DNA of 64,000 bases from Psychrobacillus faecigallinarum. GTDB lineage: Bacteria; Bacillota; Bacilli; Bacillales_A; Planococcaceae. Position 1 is the stretch's first letter. Each line of letters opens with the position of its first letter. A program made the position numbers and the translations under genes. Below the pieces are notes generated by a model. That model did no database searches. It was not told the origin of the DNA and saw nothing but the letters and a program-made list of their open reading frames with translations. Shown here piece by piece: positions 36,035-43,731 of the stretch. Location: positions 1 to 64,000 of the forward strand of contig NZ_JACSQO010000005.1 in NCBI RefSeq assembly GCF_014836595.1, read 5' to 3'.

Positions 36035-36877
36035 ATGGTAAAGAAACAACTAATTATGGATAAAGCGTTAGAACTGTTTGCTAAACAAGGTTTTGAAGCT
36101 ACATCAGTCCAACAGATTACTGACCATTGCGGAATTTCTAAAGGTGCCTTCTACCTTTCTTATAAATCTAAGGATGAACTAATCATCTCTTTTGTAGATT
36201 GCTTTATGAAACAAATAATTGCTGATATTGACTCATCAGTCAAAGATTGTTCACATTCTGATGATATGCTATCTACATTTTTTTACACTACCAATAAAGC
36301 GTTTCAAGATAACTCTACTTTTGCAAAGATTTTCTTTAAGGAGCAAACCCATACAGTAAATGAAAACCTTTTGAATAGATTGTCTTATTATGATAGTAAG
36401 GTAAATGACATTATTTTATACATAATTGATCATTTGGTATTAGAAAATGAAAAGACTAAGTTTGATTTGCTAATTTGTATAAAAGGATTTATGAAGGTCT
36501 ACGTGGATCTTTTCTTAATCTACGAATTACCTCTACTAGATCTAGATATCCTCACTAAATCGCTAGTAGAGAAGACAAACATCTTAGCTAAGTATTCTAC
36601 TATTCCTTTTATCACCAAGGAAAGTGCACAGATCTTACAGGATCATATTGAAGGTACTGATAATAATTCAAAACAGATTATTGAATTAATCGAGCAGCTC
36701 ATAATAGAAATTGAGGAGCCGATTGAAAAAGAATCATTGGAGCTCTTAAAAAATTGCTTACAAAGTGAAAACAATAGCCTCGCCATTATTAAGGGTTTAT
36801 TGGAAAATATTAAAAACAACCCGCAATGTAAGTGGGTTGCCTATTTAATAAGAGAGAAGTACTCCATTCAACAATAA
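36035..36877 (+). CDS. yerO: TetR-family regulator (YerO-like)
   Basis: A 280-residue regulator with an N-terminal TetR helix-turn-helix (ALELFAKQGFEATSVQQITD, then GISKGAFYLSYKSKDELI) and an unusually long helical C-terminal part, like B. subtilis YerO (about 289 residues). It is divergent from swrC with an 18-bp inverted repeat between, so it likely represses the efflux gene and itself. ATG 36035 follows AGGAGCG. Confidence 0.88.
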   Translation: MVKKQLIMDKALELFAKQGFEATSVQQITDHCGISKGAFYLSYKSKDELIISFVDCFMKQIIADIDSSVKDCSHSDDMLSTFFYTTNKAFQDNSTFAKIFFKEQTHTVNENLLNRLSYYDSKVNDIILYIIDHLVLENEKTKFDLLICIKGFMKVYVDLFLIYELPLLDLDILTKSLVEKTNILAKYSTIPFITKESAQILQDHIEGTDNNSKQIIELIEQLIIEIEEPIEKESLELLKNCLQSENNSLAIIKGLLENIKNNPQCKWVAYLIREKYSIQQ

Positions 36878-36927
36878 GGGTCATGCTGGGAATACTTATA
36901 TCGAAAATAAAACAGTTATAAAATAAA

Positions 36928-36966
36928 GGGTGTCCAGAAATTATCTTTTCTGGACACCCTTTTTTG
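36928..36966 (+). terminator. Terminator of yerO
   Basis: GGGTGTCCAGAAA pairs with TTCTGGACACCC and TTTTTT follows. It lies about 50 bases after the yerO stop. Confidence 0.9.
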
Positions 36967-37023
36967 TTATTGAAATATCCTTCTTGTGAAAGAAAAGATG
37001 TTTTTTCCAAAAAGGAAGTTCTT

Positions 37024-37275
37024 TTATTTTAAAAATGCCTGTGTTGTTTTCACAGTTGCATAGATGCCATTTAATGCGGCCATAAATGCGTAATGAACAT
37101 GATTAGCGGGAATAATTTTATCTTCAATTTGTAATGACGTAGTTGCACAAGCATCTTCAATCACTTGACATGTATATCCATGTTCAACTGCTGCACGTAC
37201 TGTTGCATCAATACACATATGTGACATCATACCACATACAATTAATTCTTTAACTCCTTGCTCTTGAAGATGGGG
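37024..37275 (-). pseudogene. 3' remnant of an isochorismatase-like cysteine hydrolase
   Basis: About 80 residues of the C-terminal part remain: LQEQGVKELIVCGMMSHMCI (with the catalytic Cys of the family in HMC), DATVRAAVEHGYTCQVIEDACA, and HYAFMAALNGIYA. The N-terminal half with the catalytic Asp and Lys is missing. Upstream of about 37275 the frame reads antisense through a fragment of another gene, so a start at 37380 is artificial. The loss is part of a deletion shared with the adjacent plus-strand remnant. Confidence 0.8.
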
Positions 37276-37437
37276 GATGCAGAAACAATTTGTCGGGATA
37301 TAATTGAATTTCAACAGACGTATCAAGTAGATGAGATCATTGTGATATCTAATATATACGAAACGAAAAAAGAAATTCATTCTTATGAGATTTTAAAAAA
37401 AGTTGTGGATGAGCTATTTGATTTAAAAATTAACTAA
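37270..37437 (+). pseudogene. 3' remnant of a luciferase-like (LLM) flavin oxidoreductase
   Basis: In the plus frame this stretch reads MGDAETICRDIIEFQQTYQ then VDEIIVISNIYETKKEIHSY then EILKKVVDELFDLKIN and stops at 37435-37437. This is the C-terminal helix-strand-helix of B. subtilis-type LLM monooxygenases (VDEIMVVTNIYD-like). No 5' part exists here; its left edge meets the truncated isochorismatase-like gene. Confidence 0.7.
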
Positions 37438-37478
37438 AAAGGAGGATGTTCATGACGTAGGTCACGAACATCCTCTCT
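37438..37478 (-). terminator. Terminator of the nrd operon
   Basis: GAGGATGTTC (37442-37451) and GAACATCCTC (37466-37475) form a long stem with further TGAC/GTCA pairing; on the minus strand CCTTTTTAG follows. It lies 25 bases below nrdF. Confidence 0.85.
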
Positions 37479-37501
37479 AAATATAGACATTTGCGCTTTT
37501 C

Positions 37502-38533
37502 TTACAAGTCGTCAAAGCCATTATCGATGGCATTAACTTTTACATACTGGCGTGACTTTTGCTCGAAGAAGTCTGTTTTCGTGCCATCTATATTATCCGC
37601 ATAGGCACGGATCCATTTCATAGGATTCTCTACATACTCTGGGTAGATTTCATGAAGACCGATAAGACGCAGCATCTTATTAGCGCGGTACTTAATATAT
37701 CCATGCATATCATCTAAATCAATTCCCTCAATGTCCTTGAGTACATAGTTTGACCACTCTATTTCGAGCTCCACTGATTCTTTGTATTGATCGTACACCC
37801 AGTTCATCATGTCATCATTATTTAGCTCAGGATTTTCCGCCAGTACAGCACGGAATAACTCTGAGATAAATCGTCCATGCTCTAGTTCGTCTCTATTAAT
37901 ATAGCTAATCATTGTAGAGGTACCTACCATTTTGTTGTAGCGTGCAAGGTTATAAAAATAGGCAAATCCCGAGTAGAAAAATAAACCCTCTAGTAACGTT
38001 GTGTAAGTTAATGTTTTTAAAATATTTTCTGTCGATGGATTCTCCACAAATTCATTATAGTATTTCATAATATTTTGGTTGCGCTTTAATAATATCTCAT
38101 CCGTTCTTCCAAATTCGAAGGATTTGTTTTGTTCATTAAGCGAAACAACTGAGGACAGCACATAAGAATAACTTTCATTATGTACAGCTTCCTGCTGCGC
38201 GATTACTGCCATAATAGATTGTACGGATGAATCTGTAGCGTAAAGTGACAGCAACAGAGCTGTACGAGTCTGGGGCGCATCTAATGTAGCAAGTAGACCA
38301 ATTATTTTCAAATAGGCCTCCTGCTCCGATTTTGTTAAGCTATCAAATTGCTTAATATCATTCGACATATTAATCTCATCTGCTTGCCAATAGTTCCCTA
38401 GTAAGCGTTTATAGATTTTATGCCAATGCGGATAAGCTATATCATTCCAGTTTAAAATTCCACTCGATTTCCCATTAAATATCCCTGTGGATTTGTTTGG
38501 GTTTCTAGGTTCTAATGTTTTTGCCTTTAACAT
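37502..38533 (-). CDS. nrdF: Class I ribonucleotide reductase beta subunit
   Basis: A 343-residue radical-generating R2 subunit with a ferritin-like fold. All metal and radical residues can be found: Asp in LLATLDAPQT, Glu-x-x-His and Tyr in QQEAVHNESYSY, Glu in TLLEGLFFYSG and Glu...His in NRDELEHGRF. It reduces ribonucleotides together with the alpha subunit. The presence of an NrdI-like gene next to it suggests a class Ib, manganese-capable enzyme, but the sequence lies in the Bacillus-type group labelled either NrdB or NrdF. ATG 38533 lies behind GAGGGAG; the gene overlaps nrdI by 29 bases. Confidence 0.92.
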   Translation of the reverse strand: MLKAKTLEPRNPNKSTGIFNGKSSGILNWNDIAYPHWHKIYKRLLGNYWQADEINMSNDIKQFDSLTKSEQEAYLKIIGLLATLDAPQTRTALLLSLYATDSSVQSIMAVIAQQEAVHNESYSYVLSSVVSLNEQNKSFEFGRTDEILLKRNQNIMKYYNEFVENPSTENILKTLTYTTLLEGLFFYSGFAYFYNLARYNKMVGTSTMISYINRDELEHGRFISELFRAVLAENPELNNDDMMNWVYDQYKESVELEIEWSNYVLKDIEGIDLDDMHGYIKYRANKMLRLIGLHEIYPEYVENPMKWIRAYADNIDGTKTDFFEQKSRQYVKVNAIDNGFDDL

Positions 38534-38948
38534 TTTCCAAAACTCCCTCTAGCCATTTTATAACTATTTTTTCTTGACTTCCTCTTGGTGATTGTTCTAT
38601 TTTTAAACCTTCATATTCACAAGCATAAAACTCGGTTAGTTTGTTTACAGCATTGCAAAATAAGTCGTCGCCACCGAATTGTGTGTCTCCTGAACCAAAA
38701 ATATAGACATTTTTCGGTTTATAGCCCACTGCTCGAACAAATTCCTTCACTTCATCCGGAATACCACCCTCGTCCCAAGTGAAGGTTCCTAGAAATAGGA
38801 AGTCATATGCAGATAGCTGTGGCACTATCCCATCACCTATTTCATACATGTCCACCATATAACCTTGTTCCTCTAAATTCACTTTTAATAGTTCAGCTAT
38901 CTCTTCAGTATTCCCGCTATAGCTCAAATAACAAATGATGGTTTTCAT
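38505..38948 (-). CDS. nrdI: NrdI-like flavodoxin for ribonucleotide reductase
   Basis: A 147-residue flavodoxin-fold protein: SYSGNTEEIAELLK is the FMN phosphate loop, FLFLGTFTWDEGGIPD the 50s-type loop, and YIFGSGDTQFGG the 90s loop. NrdI supplies oxidant to assemble the Mn(III)2-Tyr cofactor of NrdF. It lies between alpha and beta genes. ATG 38948 overlaps the nrdE stop as TAATG, typical coupling; the upstream TTG at 38960 is not needed. At 147 residues it is slightly longer than most NrdI proteins, and a general flavodoxin role cannot be excluded. Confidence 0.85.
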   Translation of the reverse strand: MKTIICYLSYSGNTEEIAELLKVNLEEQGYMVDMYEIGDGIVPQLSAYDFLFLGTFTWDEGGIPDEVKEFVRAVGYKPKNVYIFGSGDTQFGGDDLFCNAVNKLTEFYACEYEGLKIEQSPRGSQEKIVIKWLEGVLENVKGKNIRT

Positions 38949-41173
38949 TAGCTCGAACAAGACTCACATTCTACCAGTTCTATTGAAGTGGAACGTACAT
39001 AATAAGTTGTTTTTAGACCACTATTCCAGGCATCTAAGTGTAGCGCTAACAATTCCTTAGCCTTAATAGTATTTTGAACATATAGATTTAGCGAAACACC
39101 TTGGTCGATATGTCTTTGACGGGCAGCATTTTGTTTTAACGTCCAATGCTGGTCGATAAAGTAAGCTGATTTGTAATACCATGTCGTCTCTGAATTTAAA
39201 TCTGGGACTGTCACTGGAATTTTATAATCTTTCTTTTCCTCTGAATAGGTCTTTTGGAAAATCGGATCAATACTTGCCGTACTTCCCGCTAAAATGGAGG
39301 TAGATGAGTTTGGTGCAACCGCCATCAAATATCCATTTCGGATACCATTTTCAGCTACTTGCTCACGCAGACTTACCCATTCCTCTCCGTCATATTGACG
39401 GTTTTCAAAATAAGCCCCTGTTTGCCAATCAGAACCTTCGAATAAAGGGTAGGCCCCTTTTTCCTTCGCAAGATTTAAGGAAGCTTGAATCGTCAAATAG
39501 GCAATTCTTTCATATAAATTATCAGCAAGCTCTACTGCTTCCTCTGATTCCCAACGAATTTGCTTAAGGGCAAGTAAATGATGCCAACCAAACGTTCCAA
39601 GTCCAATTCCACGATACCTTGCGTTTGTGCGCTCTGCCTGTGGCACTGGAATCATGTTCATATCTATAACATTGTCTAACATTCTTACCTGGATGTTTAT
39701 CAATCGTTCTAGTACATCCTCTGGTACTGCTTTACCTAAATTAATAGAAGAAAGGTTACAAACTACGAAATCACCAGGTTTTCTACGAGTTACAATCACA
39801 TCGTCCTCTAGCTGGATGGATTCAAATTCAGTGGCACTTTGGTTTTGAAAAATTTCCGTACAAAGATTACTACTATAAATCATTCCAACATGCTTGTTTG
39901 GATTACGGCGATTCACTTCATCTCTATAAAACATAAATGGGACACCCGTTTCTAACTGGGATCGCATAATTCGCTTCATCAAATCTATTGCTGGAACTGT
40001 TTCTCGTGAAAGGCGATGATCCATTACACATTCTTCATACTTTTCTCTGAAAGAACCATCTCCACGTTTTTCATCATAAAAGTCTTCTAATGAGTAACCT
40101 TTGAGCTGACGAACCTCGTGAGGGTCAAACAAATGCCATTCTCCTCTTGCATCAACCTTTTCCATGAACAAATCTGGCAAGCATACACCAGTAAAAATAT
40201 CATGTGCTCGAAGTCGTTCATCGCCATTATTTAGTCTTAAATCTAAAAATGTAAATATATCTTTATGCCACACATCCAAGTAAACAGCTACTGCACCTTG
40301 ACGTTGGCCTAGCTGATCTACGCTGACAGCTGTATTGTTTAGTTGCTTTATCCATGGAAGAACCCCACTAGACGCTCCCACAAAACCTCTTATAGAAGAG
40401 CCACGGCTACGGACCTTGCCCATATAAACGCCTATTCCTCCTCCAAATTTAGAAAGTGTGGCTATGTCTGTGTTGCTATCATAAATTCCTTGTAGACTGT
40501 CATCAACCGTGTCGATAAAACAGCTAGAAAGCTGCCCGTGTGGCTTTCCTGCATTAGAAAGAGTCGGAGTAGCAACCGTCATATATAAATTGCTCATCGC
40601 CCAATAGGCTTCTTTAATTTTTTCTATGCGGTTTTCTTTTTCGTCCTTCATTAGCGTCATTGCAATAATCATCCAGCGTTCTTGTGGCAATTCTACAATA
40701 GTCTTATCAAAATCCTTCGCTACATAACGATCTAAAAGCGTTTTTAAAGCTATATATGTGAAGAGGAAGTCTCTTTCAGTAACGAGGATTTCTGCTAATT
40801 GCTCTAATTCCTCTGTAGAATAGGTTTCTATGATACGAGAATCATAAATTCCCTTAGCCGATAGCTTTTGAACGTTATCTGCAAACTTTGTATAGACTGC
40901 ATCTGCCGTTGTATTTCTTCGTTCCGCTTGTTGCGAATATACTTCTGCTAAATAGATTCGAGCCGCCACAAATGTCCAATAAGGTTCATGTTCATCAAGA
41001 AAGCTCAGCGACTCTAAGGACATGGCTTTAGACCAGCTAGCAATATTGCCCTCTGGGTGTTTTTGTAGCCACTTGTCATGTGACCTCCTTAATGGTGCTA
41101 TCTTTTCTTCCCCAAACTCCTGTGTTAATTGGTATAGTACCTGTTGTTTTTCTGTGTTTGAAATAGTGGTCAT
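38948..41173 (-). CDS. nrdE: Class I ribonucleotide reductase alpha subunit
   Basis: A 741-residue catalytic subunit without an N-terminal ATP-cone. Active-site features: first redox Cys in GQLSSCFIDTVDD, FGGGIGVYMGKVRS, catalytic SSNLCTEIF (Asn-Cys-Glu), second redox Cys in VVCNLSSINLG, allosteric and substrate loop AVAPNSSTSILAGSTASIDP (20 residues), the paired Tyr in TTYYVRS, and the tail pair CESC for re-reduction. ATG 41173 follows GGGAGG. It is the first gene of an operon preceded by NrdR boxes, a cobalamin riboswitch and a terminator. Confidence 0.93.
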   Translation of the reverse strand: MTTISNTEKQQVLYQLTQEFGEEKIAPLRRSHDKWLQKHPEGNIASWSKAMSLESLSFLDEHEPYWTFVAARIYLAEVYSQQAERRNTTADAVYTKFADNVQKLSAKGIYDSRIIETYSTEELEQLAEILVTERDFLFTYIALKTLLDRYVAKDFDKTIVELPQERWMIIAMTLMKDEKENRIEKIKEAYWAMSNLYMTVATPTLSNAGKPHGQLSSCFIDTVDDSLQGIYDSNTDIATLSKFGGGIGVYMGKVRSRGSSIRGFVGASSGVLPWIKQLNNTAVSVDQLGQRQGAVAVYLDVWHKDIFTFLDLRLNNGDERLRAHDIFTGVCLPDLFMEKVDARGEWHLFDPHEVRQLKGYSLEDFYDEKRGDGSFREKYEECVMDHRLSRETVPAIDLMKRIMRSQLETGVPFMFYRDEVNRRNPNKHVGMIYSSNLCTEIFQNQSATEFESIQLEDDVIVTRRKPGDFVVCNLSSINLGKAVPEDVLERLINIQVRMLDNVIDMNMIPVPQAERTNARYRGIGLGTFGWHHLLALKQIRWESEEAVELADNLYERIAYLTIQASLNLAKEKGAYPLFEGSDWQTGAYFENRQYDGEEWVSLREQVAENGIRNGYLMAVAPNSSTSILAGSTASIDPIFQKTYSEEKKDYKIPVTVPDLNSETTWYYKSAYFIDQHWTLKQNAARQRHIDQGVSLNLYVQNTIKAKELLALHLDAWNSGLKTTYYVRSTSIELVECESCSS

Positions 41174-41201
41174 TTAGAATTCCTCCCTGTCTTTACATAA
41201 C

Positions 41202-41244
41202 AAAAAAGCGATGGCTCTAGCCTCTTCGGCTGAGTCATCGCTCA
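41202..41244 (-). terminator. Riboswitch-controlled terminator before nrdE
   Basis: Minus-strand AGCGATGACTCAGCC and GGCTAGAGCCATCGCT form a stem with one mismatch and one bulge (41207-41242), followed by TTTTTTG. It lies between the cobalamin riboswitch and the nrdE start, suiting transcription attenuation. Confidence 0.85.
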
Positions 41245-41339
41245 CGATTTTAAAGTAGGAAACAACAAGACGTATCGTTCGTTCAAAGATAGAGTCTCTC
41301 GCCCCCACCTCTCAACCCCCGAAGAAAGTGTTGCTTCAC

Positions 41340-41500
41340 CGATAAACAGGCAGGTCTACTGGCTCGTGTTTCTTCCTTCTGCTGGCCTTCCCACGAAAAA
41401 TCGCAGTGGCATATTCAACAGTCGTCCACACTTACAGTTGCGGGGACAGCTTCGGTATTTCACCGAATTCCCTTTTAAACCATAACGGTACCTTTTCATC
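41340..41500 (-). ncRNA. Cobalamin (B12) riboswitch controlling the nrd operon
   Basis: Minus-strand blocks match the B12 element in order: GGGAATTCGGTGAAATACCG, the hallmark CTGTCCCCGCAACTGTAAG, GCCACTGCG, GGGAAGGCCAGCAGAAGG and GAGCCAGTAGACCTGCC. This is a full AdoCbl-type aptamer. When B12 is abundant it should end transcription of the B12-independent ribonucleotide reductase, which makes sense if the cell also has a B12-dependent class II enzyme elsewhere. That second enzyme is not in the window. Confidence 0.93.
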
Positions 41501-41506
41501 GTATAA

Positions 41507-41522
41507 ATACTATATATTGTGT
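41507..41522 (-). promoter_or_regulatory. NrdR box, proximal
   Basis: Minus-strand ACACAATATATAGTAT matches the NrdR-box consensus (ACACWATATVTWGTGT) closely. It stands just upstream of the riboswitch. Confidence 0.7.
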
Positions 41523-41538
41523 TTTGATTACTTATATA

Positions 41539-41554
41539 CCCTAACATATTGTGT
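41539..41554 (-). promoter_or_regulatory. NrdR box, distal
   Basis: Minus-strand ACACAATATGTTAGGG keeps the left half of the NrdR consensus. Its start is 32 bases from that of the proximal box, the three-helical-turn spacing usual for paired NrdR boxes. Confidence 0.6.
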
Positions 41555-41717
41555 TTAAACTTGTACATAGGTAAAAAGACTAGACGTTTGATACACAGCT
41601 TTATTTCTGTACATTAAACTAATTTCATATCCCTTTAATCGCTCTTTCTAATCTCTATTCTATATAAATTTTATAAGCTTTCGTAGCCGTATTATGAAAA
41701 CTTACTTTCGTATTTAT

Positions 41718-42920
41718 TCATACAGGCTTACCTTGCAGCTTTACCTTCTTTTTCTTAGCTTTCATATGACCGCTCCAGGAGAGGTTTGTACCCATTCGAA
41801 GAATCATTTCCAAGGGACCTCGTTTGAATACCTTCAAGTAGTAGTAGCTACCTATACATTGTAGAACAAAAATTACAAAGCCCAGCAAGACACTATTTAG
41901 CATGCCCAAAGAGCCAAATTGTCCTAAACCGTATCCGTAATAGATAAAAGTACAAATAACACTTTGCATAATGTAATTTGTTAAAGAAAGTTTCCCAACA
42001 CTTTCAAAACCAATGAAAACCTTGTTACCTGAGAACTTTATAAATAGGATAGCAAATATACCAATATAGGATATACACAGTAATTGTGTACCCATTTGTA
42101 ATAGAACTGCTGTCCAATTTGTTTCTTCTCCAATAATAGCGATAGATTTTAAAAGTAAACTAATTGGCAAAAGAGCCATACTTAATATATACCATTTTTG
42201 TTCTCGTTCCATGTGTAGAAATAAGCCACCCTTTGCAGCTGCCATACCAAACAAAAACATCGGTGACGTCAACAATGGTCCAAACAAAAGCATAAACAAG
42301 CTAAAAAATACTTTTTCCCCTTCACTTTCAAAATACAGTGGATCCTCTGTATTTCTGTGTTGCTTAATTTCCTCATAAGAGCCATTTTGATAGACTTCAT
42401 TTGTAGTTTCTATGTATAATGATTGCTTTTCCAACTCTTCCTTACTTTTTTCTTCCATTCCATAACTAAGAGCACCAGTCAATACAAACAAAACAGTTCC
42501 CCATATAATTAAAGTTTTCTTTTTTCTATTTAAAAAAAGTAATAGGAATAATCCCATTAACCCGTAAAAGGCTAGAATATCCCCTTCCCATAAATAGGTT
42601 GAATGAAGTAAACCTAGAATAAAAAGAAATATAAAACGTCTCCATAAATGCCTTTTTACTTTTCCGTTCTTTATTTTAATTGATTCTGCTAGTTTTATTA
42701 ATGAAAAACCAAACAAAAAAGTGAATATCGGCATAAAACTACCTTCTACTGCTATTTTAAGAATAGCATAAATAGTCTTGTCTGTGGCAGAAGCTGTAAA
42801 GTACTCTAATTCTTCCTTTCCCCATATACCGTAATGGAAAATTAACAAATTCGCTAATAATATACCAAACAAACTGATTCCTCTTAAAGCATCTATAAAA
42901 CGCACTCTTTCTTCTTTCAT
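41718..42920 (-). CDS. DUF418 (YeiB-type) membrane protein
   Basis: A 400-residue polytopic membrane protein with about nine or ten hydrophobic segments. It begins with the family signature RVRFIDALRGISLFGILLAN, includes RRFIFLFILGLLHSTYLWEGDI and a DUF418 C-terminal part (VGKLSLTNYIMQSVICTFIYYG, FKRGPLEMILR). Such proteins are proposed acyl-transfer or peptide-linked membrane proteins, but the function is unknown. Start ATG 42920 or 42923 (tandem ATGs after AGGAGG). It is divergent from the response regulator gene 105 bases away and may be its target. Confidence 0.85.
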   Translation of the reverse strand: MKEERVRFIDALRGISLFGILLANLLIFHYGIWGKEELEYFTASATDKTIYAILKIAVEGSFMPIFTFLFGFSLIKLAESIKIKNGKVKRHLWRRFIFLFILGLLHSTYLWEGDILAFYGLMGLFLLLFLNRKKKTLIIWGTVLFVLTGALSYGMEEKSKEELEKQSLYIETTNEVYQNGSYEEIKQHRNTEDPLYFESEGEKVFFSLFMLLFGPLLTSPMFLFGMAAAKGGLFLHMEREQKWYILSMALLPISLLLKSIAIIGEETNWTAVLLQMGTQLLCISYIGIFAILFIKFSGNKVFIGFESVGKLSLTNYIMQSVICTFIYYGYGLGQFGSLGMLNSVLLGFVIFVLQCIGSYYYLKVFKRGPLEMILRMGTNLSWSGHMKAKKKKVKLQGKPV

Positions 42921-43027
42921 CATGAAACCTCCTAAAAATATCTCTTAGTTAGTATAAAATGGTAAGCTTATAATAAATTGAAACTAACCTTACAGAAACC
43001 TTAAATATTTCTAGGAGTGATTTACTA

Positions 43028-43729
43028 ATGGAAGAAACTAATATTTTGATAGTTGAAGACGAGCTTGCTATCGCTGAGATGGTAGAAATTATTTTAAGAA
43101 AAGAAAATTTTCGACATATTGATATTTGTGAAACTTACCAGAAGGCAAGTAATTATATTTCCAATATGCATTATGATTTATATATTCTCGATATAATGCT
43201 TCCGGATGGAGTGGGACTTGATTTAGCTAAACAAATTCGTTTTAAATCCGATGCTCCTATATTTTTTCTAACAGCAAAAGAAAGTGATGCTGACAAAATA
43301 AGAGGATTTATGAATGGAGCTGACGATTACATAACAAAACCTTTTAATCCACTGGAATTAGCTGCTCGAGTGAAAGCACACATGAAACGCTATACTTCTT
43401 CCTTTAAAGCTTCCGATGAAAAAGTATATAAATTTGGCCATTTTTTGTTAGATAAAAGAAGCGCAGAACTTACTGTGAACGGAGAAAAAAGCATTGTTAC
43501 GGGCAAACTATTTCATTTACTACTCCTATTTTGTGAAAACGCCGGACAGATTTTATCCAAGGAGCAAATTTTTCTTTCTATCTGGGGAGAAGACAGTTAT
43601 ATAGATGACAACACAATCATGGTACATATACGGAGACTCCGAGAGAAGATTGAACAAAACCCTAGTAATCCTAAACAGCTGATTACAATTAGAGGGATTG
43701 GCTATAAGCTCCTAAACGAGGAGAAATAG
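43028..43729 (+). CDS. OmpR-family response regulator
   Basis: A 233-residue regulator with an N-terminal receiver (acidic pocket IVEDE, phospho-acceptor Asp in LYILDIMLPDG near residue 55, Thr in FFLTAKE, Lys in YITKPF) and a C-terminal winged helix (IFLSIWGEDSYIDDNTIMVHIRRLREKI, read in parts). It lies 2 bases before the sensor kinase gene. GGAGTG precedes ATG 43028. Nearby envelope genes suggest a cell-surface stress role; this is inference. Confidence 0.92.
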   Translation: MEETNILIVEDELAIAEMVEIILRKENFRHIDICETYQKASNYISNMHYDLYILDIMLPDGVGLDLAKQIRFKSDAPIFFLTAKESDADKIRGFMNGADDYITKPFNPLELAARVKAHMKRYTSSFKASDEKVYKFGHFLLDKRSAELTVNGEKSIVTGKLFHLLLLFCENAGQILSKEQIFLSIWGEDSYIDDNTIMVHIRRLREKIEQNPSNPKQLITIRGIGYKLLNEEK

Positions 43730-43731
43730 TA

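Noticed and set aside
37276..37380. N-terminal 35 residues of the isochorismatase-like frame
   Set aside because: They are antisense to the luciferase-like remnant and match nothing in the isochorismatase family.
41356..41568. A 70-residue frame on the minus strand upstream of nrdE
   Set aside because: It lies across the cobalamin riboswitch and the NrdR boxes and has no ribosome site; the sequence is explained by the RNA element.
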